64,000 nt of DNA from Clytia hemisphaerica (GCA_902728285.1 CACVBU010000544.1:1-64000); one strand, 5' to 3'. Positions 11,638 to 23,463 are shown, counted from the first letter of the stretch. Notes: generated by a model not told the origin, from the letters alone. Program-made: numbers and translations.

Positions 11638-14600
11638 TTACGATTTTGTTGTTTCTGACCCTTCCTCCTTCTCCCCCTCCTCTGAAAACCACTCCTTGCA
11701 ATACCGGTCATAATGGCATCGATGATTTTCTAGATTTTTTATCTCATTACCTTCGCCAAGTTCAACAACGTCCAGGGTACATTTCGACGAAGCACTGGAT
11801 GTCTTGCGTTTCCATGATATCATGAGGTTGCCGTCTTTCGTCCGGATTTCTTCCACGTCCACCATTTTATTCTCGCCTTCTTGAACATCTTCAAGCAAAT
11901 AGGCGAAGCCCATTTGCCTCTCCCATGCCACAACAACATAACTATGCTTTTCAATTTTCGGAGGATATTTTGCCGATATGATCGATTCAGCGATGTCTTC
12001 GATGCTTGGGTGTTCTGGTTCTGGTTCTAGTTGCGCAGTGGTCTTTTTTACCCTCTTTGGTTTCTTCTTTTTGTATTCGTTCACCGATTTGAAGCCTTTT
12101 TCGGGGGGGGGGGGGTTTCAGGGGTCTTAAATACCGTCATACCGACAAAATTTTGGGTCAAATACCGTAATACCGTCGGTGAAGGAAGCCTAATACCGAT
12201 ACCGATATTATATTTATGTTCTTTTTCTAAAATAATGAATTTTCAAATCTATTGTGTAGTAACAAATTAGAAACTGTACAAACAGGTCTTGTACTTTATG
12301 AGGTCTCCCAGTCAAACCCTCAATTCAGGTATTCACGCACAAATTTTTGCTAATTCACGTATTCACGCGCGAAAAAGAACATTTTCACGTTCACGCACCA
12401 ATTTTGCTTTTACATCTTTGGTTAAACGATTGTGACCTTATTGGGCTAAATTTAACCTTTTTATGGTCTCTTTTAAACAGATTGACTTATTCTTATACCA
12501 AACATTTTCGCCAATATATAAAGTTTTTTGCTAGTTTTGTGACCTTATTCTCGATATCGTCGACTTTTTAAGTCCTCTTTTACAGCTATTTGAGCTTTCA
12601 TAAAGCAATATTTTAGGTCTGCCGCGCCAAAGTTACTTGCTTGTTACGGGAGGGAAATGCAAAATTAAGCCTTTCCCCCAATAATTTCTCCCTCGCAGAC
12701 CCGTAAGATGTCTTTTATATAGAGAATTAATTTAAAATCGAGGTTTGGGCCAATCATGGTGTGAGAAGCCGTAGACTTCAACACAGGCTTCATAGAGGTG
12801 GTGCTGTGGTGCAACTAGAGGACGTGAATTCTAAAGTTGAACTCCCCCTTATCGGAGTAAAGAAAATGAATGGAAAAATAAGAACGCGAGCGAAGCGAGC
12901 GCGAAAAATTTTCAAAAATATTTGCTCTTCTTTGTTATTGAAAAACGGCCTTAATACGCTATTGTTAGCCAAGTATGCCTTGTTTGGTCACAGGATTTTG
13001 ATTTTATTTAACACTGACCATTTGTTGGCAAAAAGAAAAATATGGTACGGCGAGCGACGTACCTGCCGTACCCGGTGCGGCGTTTCAAGAGTTTCGCCCA
13101 AGAAAAAATTTAAAATTTAGAATGCCTAGATTGCCTGAAAACGCATCACGTGCATCATGATGTGAATTATTTTTTAATCGTTCGATGATGTTTTTAGAAC
13201 TACCTACTTTTACTAATTATGAAGGAGTAAATACCGTCTTTACTGTCTCTAAGTTACTGCAGTATTAGTGTATTGTATTGTAGTAGCAATATAATTGAAT
13301 ACGGAGAGACGACCATATCATTTAGTGCTGACGGAGAAAATTTTACCTAGACTCAGTCGATGGATGCAGTATTTGCATCACAAAAGTTGTCATTAAAAAA
13401 ATGCGCCCGCAGAAAAATAACGAAAACATTTGTTTAGATATTGTAAAGTTTTTCTTATTTTGAATAACCTCACCATGACAATAAGTCGATAGGACATCCA
13501 AGATTGTGCGAGCGAAGTGAGCAAGAAAGTTTTACTGGTTAAAATAGCGCAGTAGTCTCATCTTTTTTCGAAAATTTTTCTGCAGGAAACTCATGAAGAA
13601 ACTAAAAGGTAAATAGTTTTATACCGAAATACCGTTTTTTATTGATAAAAATATCGAAATACCGACAAAAAAACAGGCAATTTACCGATACCGGTAGAAA
13701 ATGAAATACCGTAATCCCGTCGTTTTTTTTCTCGTAATACCGATTTACCGGGGGTAAAAAGGCCCAATACCGTCATACCGTAAAAGTGAAACCCCCCCCT
13801 TTTTTCCTCTGCTTCTCTCCTAGTATAAAAAGATAGATCAATTACAAATTTTGAAGGTTATCTCGAACAAAAAAAACAAAGTTGTAAACAGGTATGAATA
13901 ACACAAAGAATGTTCAACGAGGGTAAATTTTCTTTCAAAGTTTTAAAGACCTCCAACTTTTTAACAATGTGAAAATGTTTTGACAGAATATGTAACTCAC
14001 TTTAGCTTAGATTGACTTTTTTGTCCAGCCAATAATAAGGATAACTTCTCGTTGAGGGTTTGGTACGTGGTGGCGTCGTTGTCGTGCTTTAGTACGCGGA
14101 TCATCTAAGAATTCAAAATAAGGACAAAATTAGTACAAATTGCGTAATATTACCATAACAGAATTACCAGTTATCAAATCAACAAACTTTTAGTTTTTTT
14201 AGTATACAACTTAAGCTGAATTAACATGTACAAATATATGTAAGAAGAACTAATTTTAAAACATAACCAAATTCACTTTTACGCTTTACATTTACAAAAT
14301 CGTTTTGTTTGCAAAATTTCAAAACATTCGAATTGGACTTTCTGAATTACGTCATAACCGAATAGCCAATCAGCTGCTTACAAATAAATATATGAAATAC
14401 AAGGGAACACCCGGGAAAAAGTGGACCTATGTCTATTTATTTACGTAACTCTCCCTACAAAGGATAAAATGCTCCTCCAAAATAATAATTTAATAAAAAT
14501 TACCCAATAAACTGCATTCATCTTTTGAAGCTTGTTCTTGCTAGCTGTCAATTGGAATTTTTCAATCGCTTTCTTGGCAACATTCTGACAAATGAAAAAA

Positions 14601-15264
14601 ATTATTCACTTATTAGAAGATTTCTGTATATAGATGGAGGAAAAAAATGACATGCCAATACTTTTCTTCGAAAATGAAACATCCCCAACCCCGTTCATGT
14701 ATGCGGAAGGTATATAAGTTTAAAATGAGATTAAATATCAACAGAAAAGACCAACCAACTCAATTATTAAAGATCTGAAGTATTACATACCAAATAAAGT
14801 GTATGGGCAGCAGAATAATCTGGCCTTCTTCTGTCAAAATAGTCCTGAAGCTCGTAAGATTTTCTGTTGCATTGGCAGAGTGGTACTGTGTCCTTCCATT
14901 GATTATAAAAATTTAAAAGAAATGCGTATGATGGTGCTTCACTGGTGTGTGGGTCTTGAGCGGTAGATTGTTCGGTGGATGGTTCGGATACTTCGGATGG
15001 TTCTGTTAGTTCGGTTGGTTCGGTATGGTCTGTAGCTGTAGCGTTTGAAGTTTGCAGCGGGAATAAGTTTGTAAAGTTGTGTGAATTGTAGTGCGTAGGT
15101 GTAAATGGCGAAGGAAATCTTGTTGGATGAAAGGATGGAAAATACCAATTTTGCTGTTGCATACTAGTATGTTCGAAATCTTTGCCCGGAGGTGTTATCA
15201 AAATGTTTCCATTCCCGGTGGCACTGGCTGATGACATGGCTGCTTCCAATCTCGGTATGAACAA
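11638..15264 (-). CDS. Four-exon gene of unknown function, last exon interrupted by an insertion
   Basis: Exons on the minus strand: 15264-14791 (the first good ATG context is slightly inside, near 15237), 14584-14504, 14104-14001, and 13819-11638, the last interrupted by an inserted element at 12103-13797. All splice sites are GT-AG and the phases join without a shift. The N-terminal exon is Ser/Thr/Pro-rich, with a run of T-E-P-S repeats, and ends in a small Cys/aromatic segment (VPLCQCNRKSYELQDYF). The middle exons are Lys/Leu-rich and probably helical. The C-terminal exon has a Lys-rich stretch, an acidic linker, and a compact beta-rich domain (VVAWERQMGFAYLLEDVQ ... LMISWKRK) that resembles small SH3/Tudor-like folds in pattern only. 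Family not recognised. Possibly a host nuclear protein or an accessory protein of a mobile element. Without the insertion the last exon reads through in frame. Confidence 0.55.
12103..13797. mobile_element. 1.7-kb non-autonomous inverted-repeat element with ATACCG arrays
   Basis: The ends are G-run then GTTTCA on the left (12103 onward) and the complement TGAAAC then C-run on the right (to 13797). Clusters of ATACCG words lie just inside both ends (12128-12210 and 13630-13780). The flanking target sequence CCTTTTTC (12095-12102) is repeated at 13798-13806 with one extra T, so an ~8-bp target duplication is likely. It sits inside the last exon of the gene at 11638-15264; removing it plus one duplicate restores the frame. 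No transposase was found inside. The superfamily is uncertain; an 8-bp duplication would fit hAT-like elements. Confidence 0.75.
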
Positions 15265-15339
15265 AAATGAAGAATAATGAATAAGATCTCAAGAATATTT
15301 TCGATGAATCGAACGATAAAAATTCGAAAATATATTGTC

Positions 15340-15560
15340 TGGCAATATTCGTTCGAAAAAATATTGACTACCTATAATTTCGTTCGAAAAAATATTGACT
15401 ACCTATAATTTCGTTCGAAAAAATATTGACTAACTATAATTTCGTTCGAAAAATTATTGACTGCCTATATTTTTGCTCGAAAAATTATTGACTGTCTATA
15501 CTTTAGCTCGAAAAAATATTAAAATCCTATAATTTTGTTCGAAAAATTATTTTCCCCCAA
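15340..15560. repeat. Tandem repeat, ~35-bp unit, six to seven copies
   Basis: Units carry TTCGTTCGAAAAAATATTG followed by ACTNCCTATAATT. They diverge progressively toward 15560. The array abuts the Penelope-like fragment on its left. Confidence 0.8.
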
Positions 15561-15672
15561 GATTTTGTTCTAAAGTGAAAACATTTTATAAGGACTCACA
15601 AAAAGCAAATTAATCATTTCCCTCCAAAGATTCGTATTGGTGGTTCACTGGTTAATGAAAATCATAAGATTT

Positions 15673-16459
15673 ATTTAAAGAAAAACAACAATGTTTTTAA
15701 AATTGAGCAAAAGCTTTTCGATTAAAAATCATCTTCAGTGCTACAAATGATGTTAAAAATTGGAAATCAAAAAAGTTACAATTTATGTGTTTAAAAGCAA
15801 TTAAATGTAGTAAAAAACTGGATAAAAGAAACATCATAAAATACAAAAGGCAATGCATGTTAAGAGAATATGTAAAAAGTAATTAAAATAATTGGCTAAG
15901 TTACTCCATTTCGGAAAAGAATTAATCGGTTTGAGTCTAGTTGGTCATTTAAAGACGGTCTCTTGAGGGCTATGATAGATGCCTCTAAGTTCTTCCGTAA
16001 ACCAGTTTTCTCAGAGGCATTAAAGATAACCTTCCAAACGAATTGATGATTAGGGAATTTACGCAGGTGTTTGGCTGGTTCAGAGTTTTTGTCAATGTTT
16101 TCATGTTCCCCCCATCTGGTTTCGACGTTTCTTTCGGTTTCTCCAACATATTTATTTCCACAAGTGCAAATTCCTTCATAAATTTTGCATGCCGGATATG
16201 GACCGATTAATTCTTTTCCGAAATGGAGTAACTTAGCCAATTATTTTAATTACTTTTTACATATTCTCTTAACATGCATTGCCTTTTGTATTTTATGATG
16301 TTTCTTTTATCCAGTTTTTTACTACATTTAATTGCTTTTAAACACATAAATTGTAACTATTTTGATTTCCAATTTTTAACATCATTTGTAGCACTGAAGA
16401 TGATTTTTAATCGAAAAGCTTTTGCTCAATTTTAAAAACATTGTTGTTTTTCTTTAAAT
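15673..16459 (-). mobile_element. Penelope-like element 3' fragment with 258-bp inverted arms
   Basis: Arms 15673-15930 and 16202-16459 are near-perfect reverse complements of equal length. Between and overlapping them lies the end of an ORF on the minus strand that encodes a GIY-YIG-type endonuclease (next entry). Penelope-like retroelements are known to carry terminal repeats that can be direct or inverted, and to end their protein with a GIY-YIG domain. The reverse transcriptase part is missing, so this is a 5'-truncated copy whose 3' end was duplicated in inverted orientation. Confidence 0.8.
15896..16207 (-). pseudogene. GIY-YIG endonuclease domain of a Penelope-like element (truncated)
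   Basis: The frame reads on the minus strand to a stop at 15896. The first ~12 codons upstream (16208-16240) come from the inverted arm rather than the natural protein. The domain shows a Cys pair around the first motif (KIYEGICTCGNKYVGETER, where KYVG corresponds to the YIG half), a conserved Arg and His (TRWGEHEN), an EPAKHL segment, a conserved Glu (LEASIIA) and the family's usual ending LILFRNGVT. The GIY-YIG domain in these elements nicks target DNA for integration. The upstream reverse transcriptase is absent, so this copy cannot act on its own. Confidence 0.8.
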
Positions 16460-16950
16460 TTACTTTTGGAATGGCAAAATTTTAAAGAAAATAAGATTTA
16501 TTGTACTCAGAAAAATAATTTTCACTTTGAAAGAATGAATTCAAGACTTGCAGGAGGTAAGAAAATTTTACTTAACTTTAATGAAGTGGCATCGTGTTGT
16601 CGACAATGTGTTTTGTTTACCAACTGAATAACTGTCGTTCTTGAAGCAATTTTGATCGAATGTGGGCTTACGATCTTTTGTAAAATATCCGTTGACCATA
16701 TTTGGTGATAAGTATTAAAAAACCAATCAGCGTTCGTAATTCTTTTTATTGACACTCCCTGAGGCATGTACTGTTCATTCAGAGTGTATCATTTTTAACC
16801 TCCATGCGCCTTTGTTTTGGTAAAAATTGAAAATTTAAAATGTCAGTCCAATTTTCAGCAGCGAAGCAATCTTGTCGGTCGGCAAGAGTACCCCCGGTTG
16901 TGGTTGTTACAAACAAAGCAAACAAATTATTTACCTCTTTTCAATTTCAG
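16460..16950. other. Presumed 5' region of the CACTA transposase gene
   Basis: An upstream open frame beginning ATGTCAGTCC at 16840 and a Cys-containing frame from 16872 both run toward the acceptor TTTCAATTTCAG at 16950. Neither gives an unambiguous first exon in phase with the next, so the gene start is left open. A minus-strand frame at 16522-16767 has no recognised motif. Confidence 0.35.
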
Positions 16951-18771
16951 GTAGACCGTGTAACTGCACTAGCTATCGGTGTAATGGAGCGATCCGTTCA
17001 TCAAAGACAATTTATCGCCATGCAAAAACTGATGCTTCATATGCCATTCAGAAAACCACAGCACCTCTTGAAACTCAAAACATTGACTGTCCGTATTACC
17101 CTGGACTTTTTGAAACCCATCCAGCAGCTAAGACACCTCTTTTCCTTGATGCTGATATCTCCGTCTTAGACCATATCTTTTTGGAGTTTCGTAAATTTGT
17201 TTCGCATCCTAGCTATGCTAAGGCAACTGTTTCTGAGAGCTTTCGCAACGATAAACTTTTTAAATTACCCAAACCCAACGAATCTTGTTCCGGCAGGTCC
17301 AAAATGCATAAAACATAAAAAGCATATTGCATAATGCATAATGCATAATATTTGAAAAATGTCAATTTTAGAGGCCATAATAAGGAGAATTTGAAAGATA
17401 ATACTTTCAACAAAACAAATATACCATTTTCTACCAGAAAATAAAGGGTAGAAAGCTGTAAATTTGAATTTTGGATGATGAAGAAAATCCATGATCCACT
17501 GAAAATGCTTGTCGCCATTTTGATTTTCATAGTTGTATTTTACAGAACGTAGTATAGTGTAGAAAAAACACGAAAATATCTCCTCCGTATATTACTTTTC
17601 TAAGTTCTCAGAGATCTTTTTTAACATTTGCATCGGGTTTTCCATCTTACAAAGCATTAACCATGGAATGCTTTTATAATAAGCCAATATATCCAGCCAA
17701 TATAAATTAAAGAGTTTCATGCAAAAGCTAGATCAAAGAAAATAGACTTCGAATCTTTTTACATTCGAATGTTTATGGCTTTTTTGAGAAAGAAGAAGGG
17801 GGAACCTTTCTGATCTGTTGCATCTTCTTATTATTTATGCTGACGCAAAACCCTTTTGTTATGATTCGAATGTTTTCTCTTTCGTTCGGATTCGAAAAGT
17901 AAATATAATATGTCTGGGGAAATCCCTCTGATAATGGAATGTTTACAAGAAACTCTTCTAAAGAGGTTTTCGTGGTTTTAGCCTCTACAAAAAGGAGAGT
18001 TTTAGAAAATATAAAATCGTTCTGTAAATTACACAATACTATTATGCATTATGCAATATGCATTATGTTTTATGCATTTTGTACCTGCCGAATCTTGTTC
18101 ATCTTATGAAGAGGCAAAAGCCAAGATCAAAGACTTTCTTATACCGATCCAGACTTTCAAGGCGTGTGAAAAGGACTGCGTGGTTTTTAGAAATGAACTC
18201 TCTTCTGCTAAAACGTGTCCGAAGTGTGGAAGTAGTAAAACCAAATCCAAAACATTCAAATACTTTCCTATCGGACCGCGAATCGCCCGTTTGTATCAAA
18301 ATGAAAACTTGGTGCGCATATTGCAGGCTCATACTACCCGCCCGAAGGATGGATATCTGCGTGACATATGGGATACCAACAAATGGGAGAATTGATTTGA
18401 CGAGGATGGAGAGTTTAAAGGTGATGACGACGGCGTGGTTTTAAATTTTTGCAGTGATGGTGTCAACCCGTTCAAAACGATGCACCACGTCTACTCGATG
18501 TGGCCACTGATGTTATCGATCCTTAATTTTCCGCCCGCTCTGCGAAAATCTGTTGGTGGCATTATGCTGGTTGGAATTATCCCTGGCAACGGCAGAAAGG
18601 AAGCCTTCCACGTGGATCCATATTTTGAAATTTTGGTTGATGAACTAATGGTACTTTCAGATTGTCAAACTTTCCACCCGGGATATATGGAAGCACCCGT
18701 GAGAATCAAAGTACGCCTCCTGCAATACGTTTTGGATTTCCCTGCAATCTCTAAAGTACTTCAGCAACCAG
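16951..18771 (+). pseudogene. CACTA/Plavaka-type (tnp2) transposase, 5' half
   Basis: After an acceptor at 16950 the frame gives a CxC-type zinc cluster (PCNCTSYRCNG ... RHAKTDA), a linker and, beyond an 800-bp insertion (17291-18090), a second zinc site (KTCPKCGSSKTK). The tnp2-family core follows: YFPIGPRIARLY, the RPKDGYLRDIWD segment, NFCSDGVNPFKTMHH (probable first catalytic Asp), MWPLMLSILNFPP and GIIPGNGRKEA. Two lesions are visible: the insertion, and one in-frame TGA at 18393-18395 between otherwise conserved residues. The exon ends at a donor CAG|GTTTGT in phase 1. The next exon in phase (starting with the expected Cys-Pro-Trp-Cys motif) lies at 42874. CACTA transposases cut and paste their own element by a DDE mechanism; this copy is dead as it stands. 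Confidence 0.85.
17291..18090. mobile_element. 800-bp non-autonomous inverted-repeat element
   Basis: Both ends begin CGGCAGGT (or its complement). The inverted repeat extends about 50 bp with few differences, including several ATGCATAA words. The flanks carry an exact 10-bp target duplication, AATCTTGTTC (17281-17290 and 18091-18100). It interrupts the tnp2 transposase frame; because element plus duplicate is 810 bp, the frame is the same on both sides. A 9-11 bp duplication fits Mutator-like elements, but no transposase is present. Interior open frames (17213-17530, 17773-18036, both -) look like chance. Confidence 0.9.
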
Positions 18772-18821
18772 GTTTGTCTAATTTTAGATTAGGGTGATCA
18801 TCATGGATGTTTGCGGAACGT

Positions 18822-21083
18822 CGCGCTCAAACGCGCGTTCCGCATCCTTCGGCAAGATCTGCGTACGCGGGGCGTAAATTTGTATATGTTCAAAAAAATG
18901 TCCCCAAAACTGCTACCTCCAAAACGAAAAATGTCGACTTTGCTCTGTATTGAAGAATGGCACCTGTTTAGCCAGCGAAAAGAAGCATTTACCTCGTAAA
19001 TTTTATTGAAAATTAAATTTAGTAAAACTTTGGTTCTGATTTTGTCGTTTTTTGTTTTTAATATACATATTTAAAAAAAAGTAAAAGTGTATCTAAAATT
19101 ATATCCAGTTTGAATATCCTATCAAGTGCGAGATGTCTGTTTTTGTGTCGTGACTTTCACTTTTGCACATTTGCGAAACATAAACAAAGATGGCGATTTT
19201 TGTCAAGGCAGGATCCTGCTGATTTTTTAAGCTAGAAGGCATCTTTTGCTTGTAAAATGACGTTGCTACTGTGCACACTTATTGGAAATTTTAAACGAGT
19301 ATCATTCTTGAGGTTTTTTTACCACTTCCTCTGGGAGAGGTGAGAGCTGTCCTATCCTTCACTTGCTGATGGTGTGGTGGCTGTGTAGTCAACTGCTGAA
19401 ATTTTCCATAAATGGTGTGATGGTTGTTTACTTTGTGGCATTCAAACTTCATGGCACTTTTTTGTGATAATTTATTGAAGTAACCTTTACTATTACATCA
19501 ATTAATCTCATGGAAAACTATTTTTATGGCTTGATCAAACCAAATATCTGCATGAACAGCCCAGTCAGATTTATAAAAAAACAACATTCGGATTTCGAAA
19601 TATTTTAACTTTTTAGACAAAGGGCCGGCGATTTACACAAAAACTTCGGCGCTGCGCATAGGCTTCGCAAGGCAACATTTAAATCTTATTCAAGTTCTTA
19701 CTTTCGCAGCTTCGGCGCAGCGGCGAAAATCGTCGCGCAGCGCAACCTTTCACAATAAAAAATTTAATCTTATTTAATTTTTTTACCTTCGCGGCTTCGG
19801 CGCAGCGGCGAAAATCGTCGCGCAGCGCAACCTTTCGCAAGAAAATATTTAATCTTATTTAAGTTTTTACCTTCGCGGCTTCGGCGCAGCGGCGAAAATC
19901 GTCTCGCAGCGCAACCTTTCGCAAGAAAATATTTAATCTTATTTACGTCGCGCAGCGCGCTCAAACGCGCGTTCCGCATCCTTCGGCAAGATCTGCGTAC
20001 GCGGGGCGTAAATTTGTATATGTTCAAAAAAATGTCCCCAAAACTGCTACCTCCAAAACGAAAAATGTCGACTTTGCTCTGTATTGAAGAATGGCACCTG
20101 TTTAGCCAGCGAAAAGAAGCATTTACCTCGTAAATTTTATTGAAAATTAAATTTAGTAAAACTTTGGTTCTGATTTTGTCGTTTTTTGTTTTTAATATAC
20201 ATATTTAAAAAAAAGTAAAAGTGTATCTAAAATTATATCCAGTTTGAATATCCTATCAAGTGCGAGATGTCTGTTTTTGTGTCGTGACTTTCACTTTTGC
20301 ACATTTGCGAAACATAAACAAAGATGGCGATTTTTGTCAAGGCAGGATCCTGCTGATTTTTTAAGCTAGAAGGCATCTTTTGCTTGTAAAATGACGTTGC
20401 TACTGTGCACACTTATTGGAAATTTTAAACGAGTATCATTCTTGAGGTTTTTTTACCACTTCCTCTGGGAGAGGTGAGAGCTGTCCTATCCTTCACTTGC
20501 TGATGGTGTGGTGGCTGTGTAGTCAACTGCTGAAATTTTCCATAAATGGTGTGATGGTTGTTTACTTGTGGCATTCAAACTTCATGGCACTTTTTTGTGA
20601 TAATTTATTGAAGTAACCTTTACTATTACATCAATTAATCTCATGGAAAACTATTTTTATGGCTTGATCAAACCAAATATCTGCATGAACAGCCCAGTCA
20701 GATTTATAAAAAAACAACATTCGGATTTCGAAATATTTTAACTTTTTAGACAAAGGGCCGGCGATTTACACAAAAACTTCGGCGCTGCGCATAGGCTTCG
20801 CAAGGCAACATTTAAATCTTATTCAAGTTCTTACTTTCGCAGCTTCGGCGCAGCGGCGAAAATCGTCGCGCAGCGCAACCTTTCACAATAAAAAATTTAA
20901 TCTTATTTAATTTTTTTACCTTCGCGGCTTCGGCGCAGCGGCGAAAATCGTCGCGCAGCGCAACCTTTCGCAAGAAAATATTTAATCTTATTTAAGTTTT
21001 TACCTTCGCGGCTTCGGCGCAGCGGCGAAAATCGTCTCGCAGCGCAACCTTTCGCAAGAAAATATTTAATCTTATTTACGTTT
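18822..21083. repeat. Tandem duplication, ~1.13-kb unit
   Basis: The sequence beginning GCGCTCAAACGCGCGTTCCG at 18824 recurs at 19958, offset 1134 bp early and 1133 bp later (one T missing near 20567). The copies are otherwise almost identical up to about 19948 / 21083. The unit contains ~0.8 kb of flanking DNA plus the first ~330 bp of the KDZ transposon's left end, so that end is present twice. The junction falls in CGTCGCGC-rich sequence that also occurs in the array, suggesting unequal exchange or an assembly duplication. Confidence 0.9.
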
Positions 21084-21230
21084 TTACCTTCGCGGCTTCG
21101 GCGCAGCGGCGAAAATCGTCGCGCAGCGCACAACCTTTCACAAGAAGCATTTAATCTTATTTACTTTTTTACCTTCGCGGCTTCGACGCAGCAGCGAAAA
21201 TCGTCGCGCAGCGCAACCTTTTGTGAAATA
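20790..21230. repeat. Left subterminal array of the KDZ transposon (~84-bp units)
   Basis: About five units, each with TTCGCGGCTTCGGCGCAGCG, then AAAATCGTCGCGCAGCGCAA, then an A/T-rich spacer (CAAGAAAATATTTAATCTTA). A shorter duplicate copy of the outer part of the array lies at 19657-19948. Apparent protein frames across it are repeat translations, not genes. Confidence 0.9.
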
Positions 21231-21548
21231 TTGACATATGTAATTTTTTATTCACAGATTAGAAACAGTTTTTTCAAATTTATTGAGACCTTTAATATTT
21301 ACCACGATTAATGAGTAAAAACATTTATCTTAAAAAAATTTTATATACATCCCTATTCATAAATTTAAAAAAATAGTTATAAATATCCCAATATTGTAAT
21401 TTTTAACTCTTACAACATCTTCATTAATTCTTTATACCAAAAAAAATAAACAATTTATAATTAAAACACACCTGCAACTAAAAGTGAACGAAACACTCGT
21501 GAAAATTTTGAATTATACAGCTTTAATTTAACATCTTTTTTAACCATC

Positions 21549-23463
21549 TCAATAACTTAACTTTTTAGAAAGCCTGGTGTTATAATTGTCATCCAGTAAT
21601 TTCAATAAACATAACCTCTTTGCATATGTCATATTCCTTGTGATGTTTTTGTAACAATTCAGTACATGAAATGTTTGCTCACAGACTTCCGTATTCATCT
21701 TACGCACATCCTTAAATTTAGGAAGATCGGGATGGTATTTACAGTCGTCACTACTGAGCACGCATTTCGACTGCGTGTGTTTCTCAGCATGAAAAACGTC
21801 CACAATAAACATTAATTCTTCAATTGCCTTGGCAAAAACATTCCCTTCCCTTGCTAATCTACAGACGTACGGGTGTAGATCACAGGATCTATCATAAACT
21901 ATACCTTTCAAGTTTCCATTAAGATTACCTTGAAATATATCAATTAACCCTGTAAACACCATTGATAGACTTTCAGCAGTATACATTTCAAAATGGGACA
22001 ATCGAATGCCGCATGATCTAAAAACATACAACATACCAGCAGTCCGTGTCTCGTACTTGTTGCAGTTCTCTTCTTTCTTGCAACCTTCTCCACTTGTAAT
22101 AACATTCTCCAATAGCTTTACTCTTTGTCTAGTCATAGGATAAAGGTCTAATCTTTCATTTTTGATTTCATTTTTCATCTCTCCTGACTCGTTAGAGTGG
22201 ATGTGGCATAATTTGGATCCTTTTAAAGATTGATTTCCTCTAACCGGATTATTTATACAACGAACAACTTTGTTAACTTCTCCTATCTCATGAGGCAACT
22301 TAGTTATCGGTTTAGCGCAACAATATCGATACAATTTTTCGTTTCCGTCGATTACAACCATCTTATTCTTGCAACCTATAATTTAGAAAAGTCATTATTT
22401 TGATTAATTTTGAAAAACCCCACTGGGAAACAATTTAACCGGGATGCTGAGACAGGGGTGTAATAGTCATTTTTTCAATTTAAGCCTACACATATAATGA
22501 TAAAATGAATCAAGTTCAAAATGTATCCGAATTACCTGTCTCGTTACATTCGTGTGAAAACCATTTTTGATCGATTACTTTTTTCAAGGTTGGATACACA
22601 TCTTCACATATCTTTTCAATATCGAAATGTTTATTGTGGTCCTTTCTGTGCCATAACATTGTGGGGCAAATGCTTATTAGTCGTTTTATGAGCCAATGAT
22701 TTTCGATGACTTCGGCAATCAGTTTCTTTGTAGAGTCATCAATTCCAAATTCAACATTGTACATTTCGGAAATCTTATCAAAACTTGTAGCACCAATACA
22801 AATCTGTAGAGAAATCCTCTCTAGATATCGTGTCGTAAAAGCTATGGATGACGTGATCATAAAGTAGTCATCTCCATCTGTTAGATACGTTCGATATCCA
22901 TCTTTATTTTCTGTCCAGTGTCTGTAAAACTTCGTCTTACACGTCTTACACAAACCATGGTAATTCAATCCATCAATAATGCCATTTTCAGTGTAAATCC
23001 TTACTTGGGATGCTCTAGGGTTAATCCTGATCTTCTTCGAGCAACAAGTAGTGGTAATTGGGATAAATGCTGGCTGCTCCATGTATTCGCTGTTCCCTGT
23101 TTTATACCTAACCATACAGGTGCTGCAGTGTAGGATATGACTTTCGATTGGACGAAAATAAACTTCACCATTTGGTAGGTCAAGGTCTACTAATACCTGT
23201 AGATTACTGTCACTTAATGTGGTTACATACGATTGCAAAGTCTTCGTTATGTATTCGATTCGGTGTGGAGTGCGTAATGAAACATTACTAAGTAAATTCT
23301 GTAACACTTTCAATACATCAATCCGAATAATCATCTTCGCGCCTCTTAACTTTTCTCCGTATCTGCTTCCAGAAGGTTTGTGCTCAAACAAATTTTTCTT
23401 TTGTACATAATTTGTTTCATAAAAAACTGACGTTACAATAAATTTTTCAAGAAGACAATGCAA
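21549..23463 (-). CDS. KDZ-family transposase with CxC5/CxC6-like clusters
   Basis: Exon 1 runs to 22536 and exon 2 is 22375-21549, joined in phase across a 160-bp GT-AG intron. The frame is open from 23463, but the first in-frame ATG is at 23334. An in-frame TAA lies just upstream of 23463 in an A7 run, so the true start is uncertain. N-terminal Cys pairs (HCSTC, TTCC, GLCKTCKTKF) match the CxC5-like cluster. A second cluster spans the splice junction (HECNETGC ... RYCCA ... CHIH), CxC6-like. Core motifs follow: VVIDGNEKL (first Asp), IVYDRSCDLHPYVC (second Asp), DVFHAEKHTQSKC, and NTEVCEQTFHVLN (catalytic Glu). KDZ transposases move DNA elements by a DDE-type RNase-H fold. About 560 aa from the ATG, shorter than many KDZ proteins. 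It looks potentially functional apart from the start. Confidence 0.85.
22376..22535 (-). other. 160-bp intron of the KDZ transposase gene
   Basis: Donor GACAG|GTAATT and acceptor AATTATAG|GTTGC on the minus strand. Splicing fuses the two halves of a cysteine cluster, which supports the model. Confidence 0.85.

Noticed and set aside
16522-16767. 81-aa minus-strand frame near the CACTA 5' region
   Set aside because: No recognisable motif and no consistent splice partner.
19770-21133. Frames reading RRFSPLRRSREGK repeats
   Set aside because: Translations of the left subterminal array and its duplicate.
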